Assembly: GCA_963693285.1 (NCBI GenBank)
Contig: OY848928.1
Location: 4,154,501-4,218,500 of the forward strand
Origin: Xestospongia muta
Lineage: Eukaryota > Porifera > Demospongiae > Haplosclerida > Petrosiidae
DNA: 64,000 bases
Reading direction: 5' to 3'
Under the pieces are notes generated by a model. That model searched no databases. It was not told the origin of the DNA and saw nothing but the letters and a program-made list of their open reading frames with translations. The position numbers and the translations under genes are program-made. Shown here in pieces: positions 1 to 11,187 of this stretch. Within the stretch, counting starts at the first letter, position 1, and every line of letters begins with the position of its first letter.

Positions 1-482
1 TTACTTGCAAATATGTAAGTTCTTCTTTTCCTTCTATTTTTGATATACAAACATAGACGCATTCCACACAGACAGCAACACATCAGTATAATAACTAATA
101 AAACCGGTGGCCCCATATAGACATAAGGTGTACGTAACAAGATGAAGTCAGTATCTTTGGTGTCTTCAGTAGGAGTAAAAGTGGTAACAATTGAACTGGA
201 AAAATATTGAGATGTTGATATACTCAATGTACTCAGCGTCATAGGCATATTATAAGAAGAACTAGTTGTAAGAACAGTATCCATGTTGCTTGTGACTAGT
301 GATGTAGTTATAGAACTGCTTTCAGTAGTAGAAACAATTTTACTGTCACTGCTATCGTCACCACTGCCATTACCACTACCACTGCCACTGCCAGTGTCAT
401 TGGCCTCCACTGAAATGACATAAATCAAACAACAAACAATTAAAGTCAGAACCAATAATCTTGAATTTATAGTTAACTCCAT
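1..482 (-). CDS. M1: tandem-family type I membrane protein, 5' exon (truncated by window edge)
   Basis: The frame opens at ATG 482 and runs to a GTAAG-like donor at the left edge. It encodes a signal peptide (MELTINSRLLVLTLIVCCL), a short Ser/Gly/Asp stretch after the cleavage region, a Ser/Thr-rich stalk, the conserved D-T-D-F-I-L-L-R-T-P segment, a membrane helix followed by C-C-C-L-C-G, and a basic KNRRKRR stop-transfer. Signal and membrane parts nearly match M2 and M3; the ectodomain differs. The micro-exon and acidic tail exon should lie left of the window. M1 has M-G-P-P where M2 and M3 have I-W-P-P in the helix motif. I do not recognise a named family. The exon is well supported; the function is unknown. 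Confidence 0.7.
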   Translation of the reverse strand, partial: MELTINSRLLVLTLIVCCLIYVISVEANDTGSGSGSGNGSGDDSSDSKIVSTTESSSITTSLVTSNMDTVLTTSSSYNMPMTLSTLSISTSQYFSSSIVTTFTPTEDTKDTDFILLRTPYVYMGPPVLLVIILMCCCLCGMRLCLYIKNRRKRRTYIFAS

Positions 483-660
483 CAACAACTTTTTGTCATC
501 ACTGAGTGAGTACCTATGACTGGAGCTGGAGTTTATAGGAACAAAGACGTTTGAGTAAACAAAGAACATAAACATCCAATGTTTACACAATGACTGTGTA
601 ATTTAATTATTTTTGGACTAACTCTATACAGTTGATATAAGACAGTCTTTAATTGTAGTA
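483..660 (-). promoter_or_regulatory. Conserved upstream block of M1
   Basis: This flank closely resembles 3616-3800 (M2) and 7560-7745 (M3), including a CACTGAGT-like word just upstream of the ATG, a TATA-like word near 530-540 on the minus strand, and a TTTACACAATGACTGTG word. Conservation of non-coding flank beside very different ectodomains suggests a shared promoter or recent duplication. Regulation itself is inferred. Confidence 0.45.
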
Positions 661-689
661 TCTATATCTAAGTTAGCCATATCACGTTA

Positions 690-930
690 CTGTTCTAATT
701 GGACAATGTTCAGGTTATTAGTATAATGGACAATTGAGATTATGATAGTACTTTGAACTATGTGTGAACACTTATCTTTCTCTTTTTTAAAGCAACTAAA
801 CAAACAAAAGTATAAAATATAATGTAAAATATACATCAACAGTACTCCTAGTATTGATATCCAAGTGAACAAATAAGATGGATTATGAATACATTTATTA
901 ATAGGGCTCACTTCTGTAAGAAGTGGTCGT
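690..930 (-). pseudogene. Decayed membrane exon of the M family
   Basis: The minus strand reads Y-L-F-T-W-I-S-I-L-G-V-L-L-M-Y-I followed by F-K-K-E-K-D-K. This resembles the helix of M4 (YLLIWIAVLGVLLICI) and its basic cytoplasmic edge. No signal exon, micro-exon or acidic tail exon fits around it. It looks like the remnant of an M4-like member between M1 and M2. Confidence 0.4.
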
Positions 931-941
931 GGGTGTGGCAA

Positions 942-1600
942 ATGTAATCAATTCCTACCATTTGCCATTTGATGCAAGCATTCCCAAACATGTTGACTTT
1001 GTAAAATGTCTTATCAGGTTTGTTGTAATTTAAGTTCTATTTGATTAGTTAGTTGACATATATGGTTACGCTAAACATTAAACAAAAGAAACGAACAAGA
1101 ACAATATATAACAAAATTTTACTTATCAGGTTTTGTTATATTTCTAGTTCTAATTGATTTGTAAAATGTTAGATTTATCATTGACTCTTCTGATCTACAT
1201 TAGTTGTCATATATAATCACAGAGCAATTAAATTGCAATTTTAGTACACTGATGCAGTTACATTAATATACAATCTTTGTACAATGAATGTTGTGTAGAT
1301 CAGGGGAGTCATGATAAATCTAAGAAACAAGCCTTAGCTGTTTTTCCATTTTTACTATTATTATTAAAGACATTGAGAAAGATAGTTGTATTAACTATTA
1401 AAATGTTTTGCATTTATCATTATTTTTGTTTGGTGAATTTTTTAATATGAATATTACAAACAATGATAGATCTAATAGAAACTATGACATCAAGAGTTTT
1501 GGATCTCTTATTTGTTATGAACACTATAACAAATGAACTATATTAGTTCACATTATTTTACTGTTGAATTTTAAGTGATCTATTTCATGTCACTTTGATC
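942..1600. other. AT-rich spacer between M1 and M2
   Basis: No coding exon could be supported. Parts resemble 3900-4180, the matching spacer upstream of M2, so the spacer was copied with the gene. A sequence around 1160-1330 forms a weak inverted repeat (AATCAGAAGAGTCA-like and its complement). Confidence 0.4.
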
Positions 1601-1609
1601 GATATTCCT

Positions 1610-1707
1610 GTTTAAACTTAATAACTCTGCCATTGTCGCTCCCCTTTCTTCAAATTTATTTCCAAACCTCATTCATTGGTATCTGTAAACATCAGTACTC
1701 CCTCATT
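1610..1707 (-). pseudogene. Broken relic of an alternative C-terminal coding end, downstream of M2
   Basis: Beyond the M2 stop, the minus strand reads N-E-G-V-L-M-F-T-D-T-N and then meets a TGA. The same block is open at 4211-4303 and is the real coding end of M4 (9271-9370). See the finding on the relic ending. Confidence 0.45.
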
Positions 1708-1893
1708 TTACATAGTAAATGATTTTTTTCTATAATATAAACATCATTATTATAATTATAAGAAGTTCTATTAGCTATTTCAGTCAGATGACCTGTGTGC
1801 ATCTGTATTGCTTGGTATGTCTTTAAATGGTAACAAACTACTACATAATCACAGATTCTATTATGTTATATATTACTATGCTTATTTAAGATA

Positions 1894-3615
1894 TTAAAGA
1901 TACACAACTTGTACTTCTTTCTCTTCCTTTGTTGTTGTCTTAGTGTTGGCTTTATCTTCTTTGATATCTCCACTCTTCAAAATGCTTTCTAATATTGTAT
2001 CAAATGATATATCTAGTCCTACATCAGATGCCTTAGCTGCTTCTTGAGGTCTTGTATCTTCTTTCTGAGTAGATCCAGTAGAAGTATCGGATGTCTCCTT
2101 GACAATTTCTTTATCTACGCTAGTTGTAGTAGTTGTTGTATTGTTGGTTTGTTCCACTTGCATACTTGGTATTGGATTGATGTCATTGATTTCAGTTGTT
2201 ATCTTTGGAACATCTGGTGTCTTCTCTTGTAAACCTACTGTGGTTTCTGGAGTAATTTCTTTACTTGACTCCTGCAACGGTGCAGCATTCTTGTCTTCGG
2301 ATATGGTAACTTGTGGTTTGCTTTGTTCTTCAAGTTTGTCAGCTTGCAACGAAATACTTGTTTCTTCATCTCTTTGTTGGTCACTGGCTGATTTATTAGG
2401 TTCTTTACCCACAGCTACTGGAAGTAGCGAAGCAATGGATTCATTATTAGCTATTTCACTTAATACTTCATCTTTGATAGTAGTGACATCCTGGTCCTCT
2501 CCTTCCCTTTTTATTTCAACTATTTGGTTTCCTTCTTTGTCATCTTCTTTGACTGCTACACCATCTTCCTTGGTCTCTCTCTTAACGTCTTTGCTTTCTT
2601 CAATGTCTTGTTTGATTTCCACACCTTCTTTGTTCTCTTTACTACCTTCTTTGTCGAAAGTGTCTTTATTTTCCTCACCATTTTCTTCATCTGGAATGCT
2701 TTCTTTTATCTTCTGATTATCTTCTTTGTCTGTTGTACTTTCCTTATTTCCTTCCTCATTAGTTGTCACAGTTTCAGAAACCATTCCGAATGCACTTGAC
2801 TCAATTCCCATGTCATCCTCCAATGTTACTACCTTGTCTACTTTTGGGAAAAGATTATCTGAGAGTCTAAAGAATTAAAAATAATAATACCATATGTGTG
2901 TAAATGTTATTTATTTATTTAAACTCACTCCAAATTTTCCTGGTTTTTGAGAGCCTCATCAACTAAAGGAGAAATAAACAGATAAACATTAAAGTAAATT
3001 TGTATAAAGTCAGTGAATTAATACAAATTGTTTATGAACATCATAATTATGTATTATAGATCAATATAAGATAATATCATCTAAACCACACAAGCCTAAT
3101 ATTTGATAAGTTGGGTAAATGTATTATTATTATAACATCATATAAAACTTAACATGTCATACAAAATATATACCTTCAAAATAAAGCTTACCTTTATTAA
3201 AGGCACAAGTTCTTCTTCTTTTTCTACTGTAGATATACAAACATAGACACAATCCACACAGACAGCAACATATCAGTATAATAACTAATAAAACTGGTGG
3301 CCAAATATAGAGATAAGGTGTACGTAACAAGATAAAGTCAGTATCTTCAGTATCTTCAGTAGGAGTAAAAGTGGTAACAATTGTACTGGGAACACTATCA
3401 CTTCCATTACAGTTGTCACAGCTACTACGACTACCATTGCCACTGCCACTGCCACTGCCACTGTCACTACCACTGCCACTGTCACTGTCACTGTCACTGC
3501 CACTGCCACTGTCACTGTCATTGTAAGAGACATTGGCCTCCACTGAAATGACATAAATCAAACAACAAACAATTAAAGTCAGAACCAAGAATCTTGAATG
3601 TATAGTTAACTCCAT
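1894..3615 (-). CDS. M2: type I membrane protein with Ser-Gly/Ser-Asp ectodomain and acidic tail
   Basis: Three exons, 3192-3615, 2929-2962 (34 nt) and 1894-2866, sum to 1,431 nt: 476 aa plus stop, with intron phases 1 and 2. Residues 1-28 are a signal peptide. About 30-75 are Ser-Gly and Ser-Asp dipeptide runs with two cysteines. The helix (YLYIWPPVLLVIILI) lies near 101-127, followed by C-C-C-L-C-G-L-C-L-C and SRKRRR. The tail, about 330 aa, is rich in Glu and Lys, with a Ser/Thr-rich part and a C-terminal D-V-G-L-D-I-S-F-D-T-I-L-E-S-I-L motif, ending VQVVYL. Ser-Gly runs are classic glycosaminoglycan sites, so a syndecan-like role is possible. Cysteines next to the helix may be palmitoylated. 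Both are inference. Confidence 0.75.
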
Positions 3616-3800
3616 CAACAACTTTTGTCATCACTGAGTATCTATAACTCGAACTGGAGTTTATTAGGATAATGAAGTTTGAGTAAGCAAAGAACTATAA
3701 ACATGCAATGTTTACACAATGACTGTGTAATTTAATTATTTTTGGACTAACTCTATACAATTGATATGACAATCTTCAATTGTAGTATCTATATCTAAGT
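3616..3800 (-). promoter_or_regulatory. Conserved upstream block of M2
   Basis: Homologous to 483-660 and 7560-7745, with the same order of words upstream of the start codon. The TATA-like word is less perfect here than in M3 (TTTATTAGG on the plus strand). Confidence 0.4.
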
Positions 3801-4210
3801 TAGCCATATCACTCTACTGTTAATAGGACTGTGGTCAGTTTATTAGAATAATGGATAATTGAGATTATGATAGTACTTTTAGCTATGTGTGAACTGTTCT
3901 CTTTCTTCTAAATATTAAACAAATGAAACAAACTAGAGCAATATATAATATAAATTTTTACTTATCAGGTTTTGTTATATTTCTAGTTCTAATTGATTTA
4001 TTATAGTTGTCATATATAACCACAAGGCAATTAAATTGCAATTCTTGTACACTGATGAGGTTATGTTATATACAATGTTTGTTCTATGAATGTTGTGTAA
4101 ATCAGAAGAGTCAATGATAATACAAACTATAACATAAACTGGACCTCTACTGTGTTATAATGAACAGATTGTGTTAGTTCACATTATTTAAGATACCAGT
4201 CTCTATTATG

Positions 4211-4303
4211 TCACTTTGACTCTGTCATTGTCTCTCCTCTTTCTTCAAGTTTATTTGCAGCACCTCCCTTGTTGGTATCTGCAAACATCAGTACTCCCTC
4301 ATT
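4211..4303 (-). pseudogene. Open relic of an alternative C-terminal end, downstream of M3
   Basis: The minus strand reads NEGVLMFADTNKGG, then AANKLEERGETMTESK and TGA, 31 codons without a break. M4 ends in the near-identical NKLEERGETMTESK. It lies 3' of the M3 stop at 4492. It may be an alternative last exon (a TTTGCAG acceptor-like site lies inside) or a remnant of the ancestral ending displaced by the VVYL ending. Confidence 0.45.
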
Positions 4304-4491
4304 TTACATAGTAAATGATTTTTTTCTAAAATAAAAACATCATTATTATAATTATAAGAAGTTCTATTAGCTATGTGAGTCAGATGACCTGTGTGCATCT
4401 GTATTGCTTGGTATGTCTTTAAATAGTAACAAACTACTACATAAATCATAAGATTCTATTATGTTATATATTACTATGTTTATCTAAGACA

Positions 4492-7400
4492 TTAAAGGTA
4501 CACAACTTGTACTTCTTTCTCTTCCTTTGTTGTTGTCTTAGTGTTGGATTTATCTTCTTTGATATCTTCACTCTTCAAAATGCTTTCTAATATTGTATCA
4601 AATGATATATCTAGTCCTACATCAGATGCCTTAGCTGCTTCTTGAGGTCTTGTATCTTCTTTCTGAGTGGATCCAGTAGAAGTATCGGATGTCTCCTTGA
4701 TAATTTCTTTATCTACGCTAGTTGTAGTAGTTGTCATATCATTGGTTTGTTCCACTTGCATACTTGGTATTGGATTGATGTCATTGAATTCAATTGTTAT
4801 CTTTGGAACATCTGGTGTCTTCTGCTGTAAACCAACATTGGTTTCTGAAGTAGTACTTTCTTTACCTAGCTCCTGCAATGGTGCAGCAGTCTTGTCCTCT
4901 GTGACATATTTGATTGAATTGCCCTCTTCTTCCTTCTTTGTTTCAATTCCTTTTTCATCATCATCTTTGACAGCTACACTATCTTCCTTGGTCTCTTTCT
5001 TCACTTCTTTGCTTTCTTCAACATCTTCTTTGGCTTTTACATCTTCTTTGTTCTCCATACTACCTTCTTTGTCAATAGTGTCTCTTTTTATTTCCTCGCC
5101 ATTTTCTTTGCCTTCCTCAATTTTTATGTCATTTTGTTTGCTTACAATATCTTTCTTGTCATCTTCTTTGTCTGCAATATCTTTTTTTCTTTCCTCGCCA
5201 TTTTCTTTTCCTTCCTTGATTGTTTTATCATCTTCTTTGTCTGCAATGTCTTTTTTGTCATCTTCTTTGTCTACAGTATCTTTTCTTTTTTCCTTGCCAT
5301 TTTCTTTGCCTTCCTCAATCGTTTTATCATCTTCTTTGTCTACAATATCTTTTCTTCTATCCTCACCATTTTCTTTATCTTCCTCAATCCTCTTGTCATC
5401 GTCCTTGTCTACAATCTCTTTCCCCTCTTCGTTGTTTTCTTTGGCTGGAATGTTGTCTTCTTTGATCTTTTCATTATCTTCTTTATCCGTTGTACTTTCG
5501 TTATTTCCTTCATTATTTGTCATCATAGTGTCAGAACATTTTCCAAATGTGCTCAACTCAACTTCTTTGTCATCTTGAAATGTTAATTCTTTGTCTACTT
5601 CTGGGAAAAGATTATCCGAGAGTCTAAAGAAATTAAAATAACAGTACCACATGTGTGTAAATGTTATTTATTTATTGAACTCACATCAAATCTTCTTGAT
5701 CTTTGTGAGCCTCATTAACTGGTGGATAAACAACATATGTTAACATTAGTGTAAATCAACACCATTGCTTGTGTAGAACTACTCTAGGTCAACATTATTA
5801 GTAAAATATACTTAGCAGTTTATAAACAATTTAGTTCAAACAACCTTTAAAATTGATTTAAGCTAAATTATTTACAAGGATTTAAAGCCATTATCTAACC
5901 AAGATCACTTAAACCTATTGAAACATATAACTATAGTTTTAGCTAAGTGCTGTAAAAGTGGGCTACATCGTAATTCATACATAATATACAACATTTGCTA
6001 TTTGTTATACTGAAATAATTTAAGACTTGCTATGGTTGTATTTGCCATTATGCCTTCAGTCAGTACTGAGGCTTGGAATTAGCAACTTAGTAGTTAGGCC
6101 ACATATGTGACCTGATTTGAAATAAGGGACCACTTCTGTTAAACAATTGTGATATGGTTTATGAGAAAGGATCACTGTTAAAACACCTGAAAAACAGTTT
6201 AGTATACATAGATGTAGTTCCATGAATAGTTGTGCATATTATAGCAGCTGTATGTATACAAAACTGTTTTTGTGATGTTTTAACAGTTAAATCATGTCAC
6301 AAATGTTTTGCCAGAAGTGGTCCCTTTTTGCAAATCAGGTCACATATTATTCAATACAATTTAATGTTTGAACTTTTTCGGAATGTGAATAGCTTACCTG
6401 ATCATTATATCTTTCAAAGACTAAAATTTGTATGTTACACTCATATAGGCTTATTTAACAGAAAATATTTCTGTAGTTTTGATATTTCAATGGCAGTTAT
6501 TCTGTGAAGCAACCACCAAATCTATTCTAACAGAATAAAATGAATGAATTGAGCTGTTTTATTATTTTTTGACATCACCCACTGCATGAATTACAGAAAA
6601 GTGCTTGTTGATATGTGTGTGTGTTCTATTCCCATTTTTCCATTTTAGTGAGGTATCCTGAATTGCCAATGTTGGGATTGTCATACACTTTAAAAACTTA
6701 GTTAGCACAAAAATGTATTAGTTTCAAAGTAAAACTTACTTTTAAATTTGTAAGTTCTTTTCCTTCTACTGTAGATATACAAACATAGACACAATCCACA
6801 CAGACAGCAACATATCAGTATAATAACTAATAAAACTGGTGGCCAAATATAGAGATAAGGTGTACGTAACAAGATGAAGTCAGTATCTTCAATAGGAGTT
6901 GTGACCATTACTTGTGATGCCTTCGACATTGTAGATGGTCTTATAGAACTGCCTGTGTCCATAATAGTTATTGATGTTCTTGTAATCATTCTTAAGACAG
7001 TTGCAGTCAGTGTAGATGATGTTGCAGTAGTGTTTGAAACAGTCGTATCCATATTCACGACAGTGCTAGCACTCATACTAGTGGTACTACTTGTTTCAAT
7101 GGCAGTAGTGGTATATTCTGTAGTCGTGCCAGTGCTAGCACTCATACTTGCAACAGTGGTACTACTTGTTTCCATGGCAGTAGTGGTATTTACTGTAGTC
7201 GTGCCAGTGCTAGCACTCATACTTGCAACAGTACTATTTGTGTCCATGACAGTAGTGGTACCTACTGTAGTCGTGCCAGTGCTAGCACTCATCCTTGCGA
7301 CAGCGGTACTACTTGTTTCCATGGCAGTTGTGCTATCTACTATATTCGTGACAGCGCTAGCACTAATACTTGCAACAGTACTAATTGTGTCCGTGATACT

Positions 7401-7559
7401 TGTGATAAAAGCATTGCTTTCACTACTAAAAGGATTAGACATCACATAGCTACTGTCATTTTCACTGCCACTGCCACTCTCATTGGCCTCCACTGAAATG
7501 ACATAAATCAAACAACAAACAATTAAAGTCAGAACCAAGTATCTTGAATTTAACTCCAT
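4492..7559 (-). CDS. M3: type I membrane protein with mucin-like repeat ectodomain and long acidic tail
   Basis: Exons 6740-7559, 5685-5718 (34 nt) and 4492-5623 sum to 1,986 nt, 661 aa plus stop. The signal peptide matches M2. The ectodomain is Ser/Thr-rich with about four copies of a repeat of roughly 25 aa built on V-A-S-M-S-A-S-T-G-T-T-T and T-A-M-E-T-S-S-T-T, likely heavily O-glycosylated. The helix, cysteines and basic cluster match M2. The tail holds degenerate repeats on K-D-I-V-D-K-E-D-D-K and E-E-G-K-E-N-G-E, then the same ending as M2 (DVGLDISFDTILESILKS to VVYL). M2 and M3 tails are near identical at the C-terminus although ectodomains share almost nothing. Intron 1 carries a foldback element (6104-6346). 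The function is unknown. Confidence 0.75.
6104..6346. mobile_element. MITE-1 copy in M3 intron 1
   Basis: About 243 bp with terminal inverted repeats of about 35 bp starting ATATGTGACCTGATTTG, and an inner inverted repeat, so it is nearly one hairpin. No transposase is encoded. Two shorter copies lie at 34086-34331 and 39822-40068. It is likely a non-autonomous DNA transposon relic, with the superfamily not determined. Confidence 0.65.
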
Positions 7560-7745
7560 CAACAACTTTTTGTCATCACTGAGTACCTATGACTAGAACT
7601 GGAGTTTATAAGGACAATGAAGGTCTGAGTAAACTAAGAACTATAAACATCCAATGTTTACACAATGACTGTGTATATAATTTGTTTTGGGACTAACTCT
7701 ACACAATTGATATGACAATCTTTAATTTTAATACTTTTATCCATA
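7560..7745 (-). promoter_or_regulatory. Conserved upstream block of M3 with TATA-like word
   Basis: On the minus strand CCTTATAAACTCC lies about 45-55 bp upstream of ATG 7559. The same block precedes M1 and M2. Spacing suits a TATA box for a short 5' UTR. This has not been tested. Confidence 0.45.
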
Positions 7746-7783
7746 CCATAGCACTAATGGTATCTGCTGTACTCATGATAGTG

Positions 7784-8131
7784 CTAGCTAGTAATGATAG
7801 CATGTCTACTTGTGTCCACAGCTGTTGTTATGGTAGATGTTGAGACAATGGCATCTGCATGTACAGAACTAGCTATAGCACTTGTACTAGCAATGGTGAT
7901 AACACTTGCGTCCATGGCAATAGTGGTATATGTTGCATTAATGACAGTGCTAGTAACGATGCTGTGTTTATATATTACAGCTGTGGTTGAGACTACAGTA
8001 TCTGTACTCAAGACATATACAGAGCTAGCTATAGTACTAATATTCACAGTTGTGATATTTGTGGTAACAATTGTAGCAGTTATCCAAGTCACAATATGAC
8101 ATAAAACTAAGTCAAGTACCAAAATTGTCAT
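7784..8131 (-). pseudogene. Orphan Ser/Thr-rich ectodomain fragment of the M family
   Basis: From ATG 8131 the frame gives a hydrophobic start (MTILVLDLVLCHIVTW) and a Thr/Ser/Ile/Val-rich stretch with S-T-T-A-V and T-I-A-S-T-S-A-like words, as in the M3 ectodomain. It stops at 7784 without a helix, donor or tail. It lies just upstream of the M3 promoter block. It is a truncated member, or less likely a small secreted protein. Confidence 0.4.
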
Positions 8132-8329
8132 AATAGCTTTAACAGCAACTTTTAAACAAAGGTGGAAGATGAATACTGGATGGGCCAGGTTTAGAATGAA
8201 TCAAAGCTGTTTTCTTCTTGCCAAATGATCTCCTTTCGAAACTGGATCTTCTATAAACTCTTCCTATATCCAAATATGGTTGATTCAATTTGTGTTGATC
8301 TACAATGTGATATATATCCACAAACACTT

Positions 8330-9230
8330 TATGTTGACTTTGTGAAATTACTTACATTATGTTATAATTCTGGTTCTAATTAGTTAGTGGTCCTTAGGAA
8401 TATTTTGTGCTGTTATAATTACAATGATATATTTAGAATCCAGAGGACTAAATGTTAAGTTTGTCACTTAATGTGATTATGACTCTTAACCAACAAACCT
8501 GTCACCTAGGTTATAGCTATTATGCAATTATGGTATATTGTACCATTGATGTTATTGCATCATCCTATCACTACACCTCTATATATAGCCTCATGATACC
8601 CAAGCTTTCCTTCAATGAATAGCTGAGTACGAGGCTACACACTTACATAGTAGGTAGCATACTAGTAGATGATGTATTGATGTTCCTCCTGAACCTTTAC
8701 TAAGCTAAAATAACAACAATACAAATATCTTCTGTTACTTAACACATAAACTAAAGCTATTACAATTAATTTTAGCTTGTTATTAAGGAAAACCATATTT
8801 AATTTTATTCTATTAGCATCATGTTAATGATTACTTACCTGGCTACACTATAAATAAAAACGAATAAATAACTCATCACCACTTTCATATCTTGTAGTAT
8901 AATCAAGATGTACTAAAATGATGCCAGTTGTATATTAAACAGCTAACGTAGGAATTACAACATCATCAAATTCATAAAAGTGATATCATAATGTGCTACA
9001 ATAAAGTTGATATTAAATTTATATATAATGAAACCACATCACTAGTATTTAGATCATATATGACCACAAAACTAGTTTTAACACAAATATAATCATGACA
9101 ATATTAATTTTATTGATCTAAGCTAAAATACAATGTTCGTTCAATGAAACTTGTGTAAATCAGAAGAGCTAATAATAAAAATACAAACTATGACATCAAG
9201 TGGACCTCTATTTTATGTTATAATAAACAG
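8330..9230. other. Spacer between M3 and M4, with one possible signal-peptide exon
   Basis: Mostly AT-rich and non-coding. At 8839-8888 the minus strand reads ATG then K-V-V-M-S-Y-L-F-V-F-I-Y-S-V-A up to an AG|GTAAGT donor, which looks like a signal-peptide exon (50 nt, phase 2). The following candidate exon near 8660-8700 soon meets a stop, so this is probably another dead member. Confidence 0.3.
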
Positions 9231-9270
9231 ACTATGTTAATTCACATTTAGGATACTAGTCTCTATTATG

Positions 9271-9616
9271 TCATTTTGACTCTGTCATCGTCTCTCCTCT
9301 TTCTTCAAGTTTATTTCTAGTACTTCCACTGGTGTCTACAGACATCAGTGCTTCCTCATTTTCTAAATAATCTTCTTCTTTAGGATCTTCTATAATTCCT
9401 TCAAGAAGTATACCAAAACTACTAGCTTCTATGCCTCCTTCCATTCTCTTTTCCCAATGTACATTCTCCAAATGTAATGATAGACGCTTAGAAAAACTGA
9501 AATATTTATAACAAATTTTGATAAAAAAATTGACCATTACCTGAGGCTTCTTTCTTCTTTGACAAGTGTTTCAACTTTAATTGTTTACCATAATAATGGA
9601 ATAATTTACAGTTTTA

Positions 9617-9691
<75 letters not shown>

Positions 9692-10855
9692 ACATATATA
9701 CATATATAATACATATATATATATATCTATATATCTATATAATACATATATATTGTTAATCAAGCAACTACATACCTTGAACTGCATATGCTTTTGTCCT
9801 CTTTCTACGAACATAAAAGCCAAAGAAACAACAACAACAACAACAACAGGAAGTGATACATATTAATAGTACACCCAATACTGCAATCCAAATAAGCAAA
9901 TAATGTAGAACATACTTGTCAATATAATCAGTGATTTTAGTACTGGGTGTAGTACTAGTTGATGGTACCCTCCTACTTATTGTTAACGATGGATACAATG
10001 ACCTGTTACTTGTAGTAAATGAGGATTCTTGTATCAAAGTGGTGGATGTGACATTGTAATAAGTTGACGATGATATTGATATAATGCTAGTGGGAATAAT
10101 ATAAGCTGATGATGTGTGGAATGAACGCCGAATACTTGTTGTAAATGAGGGCATTTGTATTGAAGTGGTGGATTTAAAGGTGAATGATGGTGTTGAGATA
10201 ACATTAGTGGGAGAGTTATTAGCTGATGTTGATGGGTGGAGTAAGTCACTACTTGCAGAAGCAGTCTCTTGTATTGATGTAGATGGGTGAAGCAAGTCAC
10301 TACTTGTAGATGTAGTATCTTGTAATGAAGTGAATGGGTAGAATAAGTCACTATTTGTAGAAGTAGTCTCTTGTAATGAAGTGGATGGGTGGAGCAAGTC
10401 ACTACTTATAGACACAGTTTCTTGTAATGAAGTGGATGAGTGGAGTAACTGAAACTCTCTACTTGTAGATGCAGTCTCTTGTATGGATGTAGATGAGTGG
10501 AACAAGTCACTACTTGTAGACACAGTTTCTTGTAATGAAGTGGGGGATGTTATATCATAAACTGATGATGTCATTCTGACAACAGTGGAAAAAGTGTCTG
10601 TAGATGCTAAAGATAGGTGGTATAAACTGCTTGTTGATGTTAAATCATCAGAAGTGATGCTGTAATTATCAATTGTAGAATCCCATCCTGACTCTCCAGA
10701 CTCTCCAGATTCAACATCCATTGACATAATAACTAATATTATAAGTTGTGAATAGAGATACTAATTATATATTGTAACAACATACCTTGTGCAGTTGTAG
10801 AGACATTTGAACTTACTAGACCAAACAGACTGATAATAGCAACAAGAGATGTCAT
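9271..10855 (-). CDS. M4: type I membrane protein with 17-residue ectodomain repeats
   Basis: Four exons, 10786-10855, 9776-10732, 9541-9574 (34 nt) and 9271-9496, sum to 1,287 nt: 428 aa plus stop, phases 1, 1 and 2. Exon 1 is a signal peptide (MTSLVAIISLFGLVSS). Exon 2 holds S-G-E-S-G-E-S-G, then about six tandem 17-aa repeats of the form T-S-L-Q-E-T-V-S-T-S-S-D-L-L-H-P-S, a Ser/Thr stalk and the helix (YLLIWIAVLGVLLICI) with C-C-C-C-C-C-C and VRRKRTK. The tail exon is short (75 aa), acidic, with F-S-K-R-L-S at its start as in M5, and ends GETMTESK. Unlike M1 to M3, signal and ectodomain are split by an intron. Intron 3 carries a TA microsatellite. Confidence 0.75.
9616..9745. repeat. TA microsatellite in M4 intron
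   Basis: A perfect TA run of about 65 bp, followed by a degenerate TA/CATA stretch. It lies between the micro-exon and the ectodomain exon of M4. Confidence 0.9.
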
Positions 10856-11187
10856 CTTGAAAGTAAAATAACTTTGTCCAAACATTACAAGAAGACTTAA
10901 TGTGATTTTATTGATATTATAACTAAAAAGTAATATCTTCATTGCATGATTATGTAAACATGACTTAGTTCCAATTAACCAAAGTATATGCTTACTCAGA
11001 AAGTAAAAATAACATAGACAATAAACCATAGCATTAATGTCAATTAGACATTATTCTGTTATGTAGTGTTATTATAGTATTTCTAAGTTCATTGTCACTA
11101 CTACTACTACACACACTAGCTCTATATATTTTCACTGCTTTCTCTAACATTGTTACAGGATCATATCTATATATCAACATTTGTAGT

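Noticed and set aside
2044..5586. Plus-strand frames rich in Ser, Phe and Leu opposite M2 and M3 tails
   Set aside because: They are antisense shadows of the Glu/Lys-rich tail exons, whose composition avoids stops on the other strand.
6232..6507. 91-codon plus frame
   Set aside because: Starts inside MITE-1 and runs into intron sequence; no domain.
6874..8099. Plus-strand Val/Ala-rich frames opposite M3 and the orphan ectodomain
   Set aside because: Antisense of Thr/Ser repeats; no splice sites or start context support them.
8139..8327. 62-codon minus frame with basic stretch
   Set aside because: Considered as an M-family cytoplasmic edge, but no helix precedes it and no shared motif is present.
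9559..9823. Tyr-Ile repeat frames
   Set aside because: Artefacts of the TA microsatellite.
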